Source of the DNA: Rhizobium sp. Leaf306
GTDB taxonomy: Bacteria; Pseudomonadota; Alphaproteobacteria; Rhizobiales; Rhizobiaceae
Direction of reading: 5' to 3'
DNA length: 64,000 bases
Assembly (NCBI RefSeq): GCF_001423425.1
Contig: NZ_LMNX01000005.1
Coordinates: 173,676-237,675 of the forward strand
Positions 43,095-51,754 of this stretch are shown here, piece after piece. A program made the position numbers and the translations under genes. Below the pieces are notes generated by a model. That model was not told where the DNA came from, ran no database searches, and was given only the letters and a program-made list of their open reading frames with translations. Positions within the stretch are counted from its first letter, which is position 1, and each line of letters opens with the position of its first letter.

Positions 43095-44240
43095 ATGCAG
43101 TTCCAGACGTCATCAGTTCCAGATATCCGCTTCGGCTCCGGCCTGTTCGGCGATCTCGCATCCGCGGCCAAGGGCTTCGAGAACGTCGCGATCGCAACCG
43201 TGGTCATGGATGGGTTTCTGGCATCGAGCGGTCTCGCCGCAGCGCTTGCGGCCGAGCTTGCCGCCGCGGGCATCGATGCGCGGTTCTATTCGGATTTTTC
43301 GGGCGAACCCAAACTCGCGCATCTTCGCGCCGCAAGTGAACTCGCCCGCGGTTCCGATCTCGTCATCGGTATTGGCGGCGGGTCGGCGCTGGATATCGCC
43401 AAGATCGCTGCCTGCTGCGCCGCGTCCGACGAGGATCCGATGCATTATGCACTGGCGGCCAATCCGCTTCCGCGTAACCCCCTGAAGAAGATCATGGTGC
43501 CGACGACGGCGGGCACCGGATCGGAAACGTCTGCGACCAATATCTTCGCTGGGCCGGAAGGCAAGAAGCTGTGGATCTGGGGGGCGGAGACCAAGGCCGA
43601 TCTCGTCATCCTCGACCCGGAGCTCACCATTTCGCTTCCGCCGCACCTGACGGCGTGGTGCGGCCTGGATGCCTTTATTCACGCCTTCGAGGCGGCGACC
43701 AACCGCAACACCCATGCCGGCGCGAAACTCTATGCCCATGAGGCCATGCGACTGGTGGCAGGTTCGCTCGAGACAGCCGTCAAGGCTCCAGGCAATCTCG
43801 ATGCCCGCGGAAAGGTGCTGCTCGGCTCCTGCTATGCCGGTATCGCGATCGACAACTGCGGCACGGCTGTCGCCCACAATATCAGCCATGCGCTGGCCGG
43901 GCTTGCGCCGGTTCATCACGGGCTTGCAACGGCGCTCGGCTTCGAGGCGACGCTCTCGTGGCTGTGCGATGCCGATACACCGGACCTGAACGAGGCGGCC
44001 CATGTGCTGGGTCTTGCCGATGCGCAGGCGCTGCCCGGGTTCGTTACCGATCTCATGGATCGCTGCGGGGTGGAGCGAGCGCTGCCGAAGGCATTCGTCG
44101 CCTTTTCAGCGTCAGACCTCGCCGCCGAAATGCGGGCGGCGGAAAACCAGCCGATGCGGCGCTCGACGGTCCGCGAAATTTCCGACGCCGATATCCATGC
44201 CTTCGCGAACACGATCATGACGCTGCCGAAGACGCTTTAG
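43095..44240 (+). CDS. Iron-containing alcohol dehydrogenase
   Basis: 381 residues, group III (Fe-ADH) dehydrogenase. NAD site GIGGGSALDIAKI (92-104), PTTAGTGSE (137-145), and metal ligands Asp192, His196 (GLDAFIHAFE), His261/His265 (AHNISHAL) and His275 (PVHHGLATAL). It would oxidise or reduce an alcohol/aldehyde; the substrate cannot be assigned. The start at 43095 (MQFQTSSVPDIRFGSG) is chosen by homology over an ATG at 43050. First gene of a three-enzyme unit. Confidence 0.92.
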   Translation: MQFQTSSVPDIRFGSGLFGDLASAAKGFENVAIATVVMDGFLASSGLAAALAAELAAAGIDARFYSDFSGEPKLAHLRAASELARGSDLVIGIGGGSALDIAKIAACCAASDEDPMHYALAANPLPRNPLKKIMVPTTAGTGSETSATNIFAGPEGKKLWIWGAETKADLVILDPELTISLPPHLTAWCGLDAFIHAFEAATNRNTHAGAKLYAHEAMRLVAGSLETAVKAPGNLDARGKVLLGSCYAGIAIDNCGTAVAHNISHALAGLAPVHHGLATALGFEATLSWLCDADTPDLNEAAHVLGLADAQALPGFVTDLMDRCGVERALPKAFVAFSASDLAAEMRAAENQPMRRSTVREISDADIHAFANTIMTLPKTL

Positions 44241-44256
44241 GAACAGGGACACTCCG

Positions 44257-45756
44257 ATGACCACGACCTATACCCGCGACTACTGGGAAAGCGCGCTTTC
44301 CACGCTCAAGCTTGAAGGCCGCCTCTTCATCGGGGGCGACTGTCGCCCGGCACTATCAGGCGAGACGTTTACCCGTCCGCGCCCGATGGACGGCAAGCCG
44401 GGGACGCCGCTCGCGCGCGGCGTCGGCGCCGATATCGATACGGCGGTCGGTTCGGCCCGCGCCGCCTTCGAAAGCGGCGTCTGGCGAAAACAGGAGCCGC
44501 TCGAGAAAAAGAAGGTCATGCTCCGATGGGCCGAACTCATCCGCGCCCATGCGGAAGAGCTTGCGGTGCTCGAAACGCTCGATGTCGGCAAGCCGGTTCT
44601 GGCTTCGCTCAATGTCGATGTCCGCCTCTGCGCCGATGGCATCCAGTATTACGGCGAAATGATCGACAAGCAGTATGACGAGATAGCACCGACCGGCCCG
44701 AACGCCCGGGCCCTGGTGCGAAAAGTGCCGCTCGGCGTGATCGGGGTCATCACGCCCTGGAACTACCCGATGATCATCGATGCCTGGAAACTCGGCCCGG
44801 CGATCGCGGCCGGCAATAGCGTCGTCCTCAAACCGGCCGAACAGTCGTCTCTCTCGGCGCTCCGGCTTGCGGCACTGGCGGTGGAGGCCGGTCTTCCCCC
44901 CGGCGTGTTCAATGTCGTCACCGGCTACGGCGAAGAGGCGGGTAAGCCGCTGGCGCTGCATATGGATGTGGACATGATCGCGTTCACCGGTTCGACCGAA
45001 GTCGGCAAGCTGATCATGGGGTATGCAGCCCAATCCAACGTCAAGCGCGTGGCGCTTGAGCTCGGTGGCAAGTCGCCCATCGTCGTGTTCGAGGATGCAG
45101 ACCTTGATGCCGCAGCATCTGCCGCCGCCTGGGGATGCTTCTACAATGCCGGCGAGACCTGCCATGCCTCGACCCGCCTTCTGGTTCAGCGCTCGGTTCA
45201 AGAGAGGCTGATCGCGAAGATCGAGGCGGTGACGGCAAGCGACATCGCGTTGGCCCATCCGTTCGAGCCTTCGTCCCAGATCGGCGCGCTGATCGATGAA
45301 GCGCATATGGAAAAAGTACTCGGCATGATCGCTGCCGGAGAGACGGAGGGTGCCAAACGCGTCTTCGGCGCCGAACGCGTGCTTTCCGAGACGGGCGGCT
45401 TCTATATCTCGCCCGGTGTCTTTGTCGACATGACCAACGACATGAGCCTGGCGCGGCAGGAGATATTCGGACCCGTCCTTGGTGTGATCCCCTTCGATAC
45501 GGAGGAAGAAGCTCTCCGGATTGCCAACGATACGATCTACGGTCTGGCCGGCGCGGTCTTCACCAAAGACATGGATCGGGCTCACCGCGTTTCGGAAGCG
45601 ATCCATGCGGGCACCGTGTGGATCAACACCTACGACATGGCGAATTTCTCGACACCGTTCGGCGGGTTCAAGCAATCCGGTTTCGGACGCGACCGTTCGG
45701 TGCATGCGATCGACAAATACTGCGACTACAAAACCATCTGGCAGCAGTTTGGGTAG
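44257..45756 (+). CDS. Aldehyde dehydrogenase (PuuC-like)
   Basis: 499 residues. NAD-dependent aldehyde dehydrogenase with Asn169 (TPWNYP), Glu268 in LELGGKSP and the catalytic Cys302 in NAGETCHAS; overall close to gamma-glutamyl-gamma-aminobutyraldehyde/betaine-type ALDHs. It starts 16 bases after the Fe-ADH gene, so the two are cotranscribed and probably act in sequence, alcohol to aldehyde to acid. Confidence 0.93.
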   Translation: MTTTYTRDYWESALSTLKLEGRLFIGGDCRPALSGETFTRPRPMDGKPGTPLARGVGADIDTAVGSARAAFESGVWRKQEPLEKKKVMLRWAELIRAHAEELAVLETLDVGKPVLASLNVDVRLCADGIQYYGEMIDKQYDEIAPTGPNARALVRKVPLGVIGVITPWNYPMIIDAWKLGPAIAAGNSVVLKPAEQSSLSALRLAALAVEAGLPPGVFNVVTGYGEEAGKPLALHMDVDMIAFTGSTEVGKLIMGYAAQSNVKRVALELGGKSPIVVFEDADLDAAASAAAWGCFYNAGETCHASTRLLVQRSVQERLIAKIEAVTASDIALAHPFEPSSQIGALIDEAHMEKVLGMIAAGETEGAKRVFGAERVLSETGGFYISPGVFVDMTNDMSLARQEIFGPVLGVIPFDTEEEALRIANDTIYGLAGAVFTKDMDRAHRVSEAIHAGTVWINTYDMANFSTPFGGFKQSGFGRDRSVHAIDKYCDYKTIWQQFG

Positions 45757-45760
45757 GAAG

Positions 45761-45900
45761 GCCCTCTCTGGCCTGCCGGCCATCTCCCCCACAAGGGGGG
45801 AGAAGACTCGTGGCGGTCGCTCGTCTGGAATTGATCTCCGGCGTTGCGGCGGGTTAAAGCCCTCCCCCTCGTGGGGAGGGTGGGGAGGGGTCTTCGTCAG
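45761..45900. repeat. Intergenic palindromic repeat pair (rhizobial type)
   Basis: Two G/C-block hairpins in the ALDH-enolase gap: TCTCCCCCACAAGGGGGGAGA (45783-45803) and CCTCCCCCTCGTGGGGAGG (45861-45879), the first preceded by the CCTGCCGGCCATCTCCCCC phrase common in intergenic mosaic/palindromic repeats of Rhizobiaceae. It is unlike the surrounding sequence and probably a mobile, non-coding insertion of about 140 bases. No second copy was found in this window. Confidence 0.55.
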
Positions 45901-45926
45901 TCCGGCACCATAAGCGGAGGAAAGCC

Positions 45927-47051
45927 ATGAGCCGTATCGTATCGATCGAGATCACCCACCACCGGCTGCCGCTCGATCCGCCGTTCAAGGCGAGCTGGGA
46001 TGGCAGGCCGCGGCGGCATTTCGACGCCACCATCGTGCGCGTCAAGGACGACGAGGGCCGGGAGGGGATCGGGTCGGGCGACCTGATGAAGGGTTTCGAG
46101 GGTCACGAGGACCTGTTCATCGGCCAGGACCCACGTCATCTGGAGCGGCACTACGAGGTGCTCTCACATATCAACTTTCACTATGGCCGATGCTGGCCGC
46201 TGGATCTGGCGCTTTGGGATCTGTCGGGCAAGATCAATGGAGAGCCCGTCTGGCGCATGCTCGGAGGCCGCTCGGACAAGGTGCGTCTCTACGCATCCTC
46301 GGGCGTGCTGCGCGATCCCCAGGCGATGGCGGATCAGGCGGAGCGTTATGTCGAGGAAGGCTTCCCGGCCATGAAGGTGCGCTTCTCGTCCTCTGCCGGC
46401 GGACGGTCGAGCTGGCGGGATGACATCAAGGCGCTGGGAGCGATCCGTGCCCGCGTCGGCGATCGCTTGGAACTGATGGTCGACTGCAATCAGGGCTGGC
46501 GCATGCCCTGGGATACGACACTGCCATGGACGTTCAAGGATGCACTTGCGGTTGCGAAGGAACTGGAAAGGCTCGACATCTACTGGATGGAAGAACCGCT
46601 GTTCCGGTCCGACCGCAAGGGCATGCGAGCGTTGAAGGAGGCGACGTCGGTGAGGATCGCGGGCGGCGAGATGACCCGCGAGCTCTCGGAATTCCGCGAT
46701 ATCATCGAGGAACGTGCGTTCGACGTGATCCAGCCGGATGTGGCGCTGGTGGGTGGAATTACCGGTTGCCGGCGGCTCGTCTATCAGGCGCGGGAGGCGG
46801 GCGTGACGTTCACGCCGCACAGCTGGACCAACGGAATCGGCGTGCTCGCCAACGCGCATCTGACTGCCGGCGTGGGGGACGCGCCTTTCCTCGAATACCC
46901 TTACGACAATCCGGAATGGAGCGGGGCGCGGCGGGATTATCCAATGGCTTCGCCGCTGAAGCACAGTCACGGCTGGCTGGAACTGGGCGATGCGCCGGGT
47001 CTCGGCATCGTGCTGGAAGAGGATCGTCTCGCGTCAACCCGGATTGCCTGA
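45927..47051 (+). CDS. Enolase-superfamily dehydratase (mandelate racemase subgroup)
   Basis: 374 residues with the mandelate racemase/muconate lactonizing enzyme fold. Metal ligands Asp186 (MVDCNQGW), Glu222 (WMEEPL) and Glu248 (IAGGEM), the Asp271-His298 dyad (QPDVALVGG, FTPHSWTNG), Glu323, and a K150-x-R152 motif in place of K-x-K. The Asp-His dyad is typical of acid-sugar dehydratases, so an aldonate or aldarate substrate is most likely; the exact sugar is unknown. It follows the ADH-ALDH pair, separated by a repeat. Confidence 0.9.
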   Translation: MSRIVSIEITHHRLPLDPPFKASWDGRPRRHFDATIVRVKDDEGREGIGSGDLMKGFEGHEDLFIGQDPRHLERHYEVLSHINFHYGRCWPLDLALWDLSGKINGEPVWRMLGGRSDKVRLYASSGVLRDPQAMADQAERYVEEGFPAMKVRFSSSAGGRSSWRDDIKALGAIRARVGDRLELMVDCNQGWRMPWDTTLPWTFKDALAVAKELERLDIYWMEEPLFRSDRKGMRALKEATSVRIAGGEMTRELSEFRDIIEERAFDVIQPDVALVGGITGCRRLVYQAREAGVTFTPHSWTNGIGVLANAHLTAGVGDAPFLEYPYDNPEWSGARRDYPMASPLKHSHGWLELGDAPGLGIVLEEDRLASTRIA

Positions 47052-47246
47052 TCGCAGGCCGTCTACACCCTGAGTTCGCAGAGCCTGCGGTCTACCAGCG
47101 TCGACCAACGAAGAGGTGATTGACGACGCCGAAATCTCCTGCGCATTCGATTTCTTTTGCCGCTATAAGTTGCCGGCAGAGTGATTTGATAGGATGTGGC
47201 GCCGGAAGTTCCGGCAATTCAGAGCCATATCGTGTGGGAGCGGGCT

Positions 47247-48131
47247 TTGATCGACAAGCTGGAATTCTTCATTGCGCTGGCACGGGAAGGCCATTTCGGT
47301 CGCGCGGCCGAGGAATGCGGCATTGCCCAGCCTTCCCTGTCGGCGGCGATCCGGCACCTCGAAGACAGTCTCGGCGTCCAGCTCGTGGTGCGCGGGTCGC
47401 GCTATCAGGGCCTGACGCCCGAGGGACAGCGCGTGCTGGAATGGGCAAAACGCATTGTGGGCGATGCCCGCACGATGCGCGAGGAAATGCGCGCCGCCCG
47501 CAAGGGTCTTGCGGGCCACATCCGTCTTGCCGTCATCCCGACGGCGCTTGCCATGGTGCCCAGCCTGACTGGACCCTTCCAGACCCGGTATCCGGATGTA
47601 ACGTTTTCGGTCGTGTCCCGCACATCGCTGCAGATCCTGACACAGCTCGACAACTTCGAGATCGATGCGGGCATTACCTATCTCGACAACGAGCCGCTCG
47701 GTCGTGTCGTCAGCATTCCGCTCTATTCAGAAAGCTACAATCTTGTCACGGCCGACGGCACGCCTCTTTCCGACCGTAAACAGGTGACCTGGACCGAAAT
47801 GGCCGGGTTGCAGCTCTGCCTTTTGACGCCGGATATGCAGAACCGCCGGATTATAAGCCAGCACCTCGCGGAAGCCGGCGTGACGGCGAGGCCGATGCTT
47901 GAATCCAATTCGATGGTCACGCTGCTGGCGCATGTCGGTACCGGTCGCTGGGCCAGCATCATGCCGCAGAACGTGGCCGAGTCCTTCGGTTTCTCGCAGA
48001 ATATTCGCACCATTCCGATCGTGGAGCCGCATGTCAGCCATACGGTTGGTCTTGTCGCTCCGCATCGCGAACCCAATACGCCACTGGTTTCAGCGCTGCT
48101 CCACGAGGCGCGCCTGCTCGGAAAGTCCTGA
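47247..48131 (+). CDS. LysR-type regulator (formate-dehydrogenase-associated type)
   Basis: 294 residues from a TTG start after GGGAGCGGG (MIDKLEFFIALAREGHFGRAAEECGIAQPSLSAAIRHLEDSLG), the N-terminus usual for this LysR group; the frame is open upstream to a GTG at 47196. HTH at residues ~17-45, effector domain after ~90. Its stop overlaps fdhD by one base, so it is tightly linked to formate dehydrogenase maturation. The genes for the dehydrogenase itself are not in the window. Confidence 0.88.
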   Translation: MIDKLEFFIALAREGHFGRAAEECGIAQPSLSAAIRHLEDSLGVQLVVRGSRYQGLTPEGQRVLEWAKRIVGDARTMREEMRAARKGLAGHIRLAVIPTALAMVPSLTGPFQTRYPDVTFSVVSRTSLQILTQLDNFEIDAGITYLDNEPLGRVVSIPLYSESYNLVTADGTPLSDRKQVTWTEMAGLQLCLLTPDMQNRRIISQHLAEAGVTARPMLESNSMVTLLAHVGTGRWASIMPQNVAESFGFSQNIRTIPIVEPHVSHTVGLVAPHREPNTPLVSALLHEARLLGKS

Positions 48132-48979
48132 TGTCCACGTTGAATGATGAACACAAGGGCGGCATCGCGCCGACCGTTTCGCTGGCTGAAACGTCCTATC
48201 GCGATGGGCTCGTCAAGGAAACGAGCCGGTTCGTACCCGAAGAGGTGCCGATCGCCTTTTCCTACGGTGGCTCAACCCAGGCGGTGATGATGGGCACGCC
48301 TGCCGATCTCGAGGACTTCGCGGCCGGTTTCACACTGACGGAAGGCATCATTGCCTCCATCGCCGAGATTGAAGGGATCGAGGTGCTCCAGGAGGGCGAC
48401 GGTCTCGATGTTCAGGTCACGCTTGCCGAAGACAAGGAAGATGCTCTGCGCGCCAGACGACGCCATATGGCAGGACCCGTCGGCTGCGGCCTTTGCGGCA
48501 TCGAATCGATCGAGCAGGCGATGCGTCCGGTGCCTGATGTCTCCGGTGTCGACATGCTTCTGTCAGCCGCTGACATTGCGCGTGCCAGCAACGCGCTCAA
48601 TTCCGCCCAGCCGTTGCATGCCCAGACTCGCGCGGTTCACGGAGCCGGTTTCTACGTCCTCGGCGAGGGACTGGTTGCGGTGCGCGAGGATGTCGGTCGG
48701 CACAATGCGCTCGACAAGCTTGCGGGCGCCGTGATGCGCGCAGGCCGCACGGGCGCCGAAGGCGTCGTCGTCGTTACCAGCCGCATCTCGGTAGAAATGG
48801 TGCAAAAGGCCGCCATTCTCGGTGCCCCTGTCTTGATCGCCATATCGGCGCCGACCGCACTGGCCATCCGCACGGCGGACGCCGCAGGCATGACCCTTGT
48901 CGCACTCTCACGCGGCGATGATTTCGAGATCTTCACGCATCCGCACCGGATCCGTTTCGAGCCAGCCGAGGTTGCCTGA
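48131..48979 (+). CDS. fdhD: Formate dehydrogenase accessory sulfurtransferase FdhD
   Basis: 282 residues. FdhD transfers sulfur from IscS to the molybdenum/bis-MGD cofactor of formate dehydrogenase. The sulfur-carrying CxxC is GCGLCG (Cys119, Cys122), with DVGRHNALDKL and SRISVEMVQKA downstream. It overlaps the LysR gene by one base. Its target enzyme must be encoded elsewhere. Confidence 0.95.
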   Translation: MSTLNDEHKGGIAPTVSLAETSYRDGLVKETSRFVPEEVPIAFSYGGSTQAVMMGTPADLEDFAAGFTLTEGIIASIAEIEGIEVLQEGDGLDVQVTLAEDKEDALRARRRHMAGPVGCGLCGIESIEQAMRPVPDVSGVDMLLSAADIARASNALNSAQPLHAQTRAVHGAGFYVLGEGLVAVREDVGRHNALDKLAGAVMRAGRTGAEGVVVVTSRISVEMVQKAAILGAPVLIAISAPTALAIRTADAAGMTLVALSRGDDFEIFTHPHRIRFEPAEVA

Positions 48980-49008
48980 ACGCCGCCCCGGCTGCTCTTG
49001 AGGGTGTC

Positions 49009-50766
49009 TCAGAAATCTTCCCAGCCACCGGCGGTTTTCAGATTGCCTTGAACCATGCGCAGCGGCGCCACGTTGGCTGCTGCCGGCATATAGTTCGACT
49101 CCGGCCTGCGGACCTGTGAGGTGACGGAGCCGATATCGAATTGGCTGAGCAGAGCCTTCAGGCTATCGGCCTCGTTGGCCAGTGAATAGCTGGCAGCGGT
49201 GGTTTCCTCCACCATCGCGGCGTTCTTCTGGGTCGCCTGGTCCATGTGATTGACCGCGCTGCTGATCTCTCGCAGGCTGGTTGCCTGTTCGCGGGATGCC
49301 TCGACGATCGCGCCGACATTTTCATGGATGCTTGCCACCTGCACGAGGATTTCCTGCAATGATCTGCCGGTGCGCCCGACCAGTTCGACACCGCTGGAGA
49401 CCTGATGTGCCGAGGTGTTGATCAGAGTCTTGATTTCCTTGGCGGCCTTGGCCGAACGCTGAGCAAGTTCGCGCACTTCCTGAGCAACCACGGCAAATCC
49501 CTTGCCCGCTTCACCCGCGCGCGCCGCCTCGACACCGGCGTTCAGGGCCAGGAGGTTGGTCTGGAAGGCGATGTCGTCGATTACACCGATAATGTTGTTG
49601 ATCTCGTTCGACGAGGCGGCGATTTCGTCCATCGCCGAAATGGCACTGCGGACGACAAGGCCGGATTGTTCGGCATTTTCCTTGGTGGCCCTGACCTGCT
49701 TGCCGGCCTCGTCGGCGCGGCTGCTGGAATCGGTGACGGTGCGCGTCACTTCCTCAAGGGCTGCTGCGGCCTGCTCAAGCGCGGCTGCCGCCTGCTCGGT
49801 GCGCTTTGCGAGCTCTCCAGATGCGTCACGGACTTCGGTTGAAGCCGCGGCAATACCGGCCGCATTCTGCGCCACGGTACGCATGGCATCGGTCAGCTTG
49901 GCGGCGACCTCGTTGAAGTCGCTTCGGGTGGTTTCCATGCTCGGCACGAAGGGCGTATCGAGTGCCTGGTCAAGCTTGCCGTCCGCGAGATTGCGCAGGC
50001 CTTTGCTCAGCATGCCGATTGCGTTCATGCGCGGCGTCACGTCGGTTGCAAACTTGACGACCTTCGTGACCTTACCGTTGAGATCGCGGATCGGGTTATA
50101 GGCGGCCTGGATCCAGATCTCGCGGCCACCCCTTCCGTAGCGGACAAACTCGTCGGCAATGAACTCGCCTTCCGACAGCTTCTTCCAGAATTCCGCATAG
50201 GCAGGTGACGCCGCATAGCCAGGCTCGCAGAACATCCGGTGGTGGCGTCCCTTGATCTCGGCCAGATCGTAGCCGACAGCGTTGCAGAGATTTTCGTTGG
50301 CGTCGAGGATTTCGCCCTGTGGTGTGAATTCGATGACGGCCTGCGACCGGCTGATCGCCGAAAGCTTGCTCGCGTCATCGGCTGCCTTCAGCTTCGTGGC
50401 CGTGATATCGGTCGCGAACTTGATGACCTTGTATGGTTTGCCGTTGCGCATGACCGGGTTGTAGGAGGCCTGGATCCAGATTTCCCCGCCTGATTTGGTG
50501 ATACGCTTGTACTCCCGCGCCTCGAACTTGCCGGCAGCGAGGTCTTTCCAGAAAGAGCGGTATTCGTCGGACGCAACGAAAGCGGGCTCGCAGAACATGC
50601 GGTGATGCTTGCCTTTTATTTCTGCGAGCGTGTACCCCAGCGCCTGGCAGAAATTCTCGTTGGCATCCAGGATGGTGCCGGTCAGATCAAATTCAATAAC
50701 GGCCTGCGAACGCGATATGGCGTCGAAGATCCGCGCCACATCCCCGGCTTTACCCAATCCCAGCAT
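49009..50766 (-). CDS. Soluble chemoreceptor with two PAS domains
   Basis: 585 residues without any membrane segment. Two tandem, clearly duplicated PAS domains (about 8-125 and 130-245; both contain SRSQAVIEF...DANENxC...GYxLAEIKGxHHRMFCEP), a short HAMP-like linker, and the methyl-accepting signalling domain (about 310-550, hairpin tip VIDDIAFQTNLLALNAGVEAARAGEAGKGFAVVAQEVRELAQRS). It ends in GWEDF, which fits the CheR-docking pentapeptide. PAS likely senses redox, oxygen or an internal metabolite. A cheW gene lies just upstream on the same strand. Confidence 0.93.
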   Translation of the reverse strand: MLGLGKAGDVARIFDAISRSQAVIEFDLTGTILDANENFCQALGYTLAEIKGKHHRMFCEPAFVASDEYRSFWKDLAAGKFEAREYKRITKSGGEIWIQASYNPVMRNGKPYKVIKFATDITATKLKAADDASKLSAISRSQAVIEFTPQGEILDANENLCNAVGYDLAEIKGRHHRMFCEPGYAASPAYAEFWKKLSEGEFIADEFVRYGRGGREIWIQAAYNPIRDLNGKVTKVVKFATDVTPRMNAIGMLSKGLRNLADGKLDQALDTPFVPSMETTRSDFNEVAAKLTDAMRTVAQNAAGIAAASTEVRDASGELAKRTEQAAAALEQAAAALEEVTRTVTDSSSRADEAGKQVRATKENAEQSGLVVRSAISAMDEIAASSNEINNIIGVIDDIAFQTNLLALNAGVEAARAGEAGKGFAVVAQEVRELAQRSAKAAKEIKTLINTSAHQVSSGVELVGRTGRSLQEILVQVASIHENVGAIVEASREQATSLREISSAVNHMDQATQKNAAMVEETTAASYSLANEADSLKALLSQFDIGSVTSQVRRPESNYMPAAANVAPLRMVQGNLKTAGGWEDF

Positions 50767-50928
50767 GATTATCCCCTTGCCGCGCCGCGTCGGACACTTG
50801 GCTGCGTACTTTTGACGCCTTTTCCCAACAGCGGGATGGTCGTCGCCCCGGGGTAATATTAGAAGGCATAAATATTAAAAAGTGATGGATGAAACCTGAT
50901 TGTGAGAAAGTATTACGAAGCAAACGAC

Positions 50929-50959
50929 AAAGGCCGCATGACTAAGTCATGCGGCCTTT
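50929..50959 (-). terminator. Hairpin after cheW, probable terminator
   Basis: A perfect 14-bp stem (50929-50942 with 50946-50959, loop of three) lying 20 bases past the cheW stop on the minus strand. The T-run after it is interrupted (TTTGTCGTTTG), so termination is likely but may be partial. Confidence 0.7.
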
Positions 50960-50979
50960 GTTCAAATCGCGGGGATGGT

Positions 50980-51459
50980 TTAGGCAGCGAGTTCTTCGAC
51001 TTCGGTGCCCTTGAACATCTTTGACAGGTTGAGGAAGCAGATCATGCCGTTTTCGTTGGCGATGATGCCTTCCGAGAATGACTTGTCGAACGAAGCGGAG
51101 ACTTCCGGAACCGGCTGAACCGTGTTTGCGGGAATGGTCAGGATGTCGGACACGCGATCGACCAGCATGCCGATGACCATGTTATGCACCTCGGCGACCA
51201 CAATCGCGCTCCGCTCGTTGGCGACAGTGCTCTTCATGCCCAGCTTGAAGGCCAGATCGATGATCGGGATGACGGATCCGCGCAGGTTCATGACGCCGAT
51301 GACGTCGGCCGGTGCATGCGGGAGCGGTGTCGACGGGGCCCAACCGCGGATTTCGCGGATGGTGGTGGTCTTCACGCAGAACTCCTGATCGTGAAGGCGG
51401 AAGGCGATGATCTCAAGCGTATCGCCACTGTAAGTCTTCGAGTTGATCGTCGCGGACAT
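50980..51459 (-). CDS. cheW: Chemotaxis coupling protein CheW
   Basis: 159 residues, a single CheW domain (LEIIAFRLHDQEFCVKTTTIREIRGW, MNLRGSVIPIIDLAFKLGM, VDRVSDILTIPANTVQPVP). It bridges receptors and the CheA kinase. The start at 51459 follows GGGAAGAA; the frame is open upstream for 56 more codons of non-CheW sequence. Lying outside a che operon and next to a single receptor, it is probably a second, dedicated CheW, as described for Agrobacterium. Confidence 0.92.
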   Translation of the reverse strand: MSATINSKTYSGDTLEIIAFRLHDQEFCVKTTTIREIRGWAPSTPLPHAPADVIGVMNLRGSVIPIIDLAFKLGMKSTVANERSAIVVAEVHNMVIGMLVDRVSDILTIPANTVQPVPEVSASFDKSFSEGIIANENGMICFLNLSKMFKGTEVEELAA

Positions 51460-51754
51460 CAAAGTTCTTCCCGGTTCGTGCAGGCCGTTACGGCGACAGC
51501 GGCAGGTCCGGTTCAAGGCTTTCAGCTGGCGCTGCTGACCTTTCCGCAACGGTGCTGCAAACCGTATGGCAAGTTTCAATTCGCTAACTGTATGCGAAGA
51601 GTATTTCGCAATTCTAAACTTGCTCACCAGTTCGCTAATGTTCTGGCATGTCTCCGCAGGCAGGGCAGCTCTTGCTGCGCCCGGTTGCCGGCCACGTTCA
51701 GGGCAGTCGGATGTTTCCCGTCTGGTGGGCTGTGGGTGGCTCTACGTCACCTGG
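51460..51754. promoter_or_regulatory. Non-coding region between cheW and tamB
   Basis: 295 bases. Near cheW it repeats TTCGCTAA twice (about 51580 and 51632) with nearby inverse GCGAA units, which may belong to the cheW promoter. The rest carries the 3' flank of tamB. No gene was seen. Confidence 0.4.
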
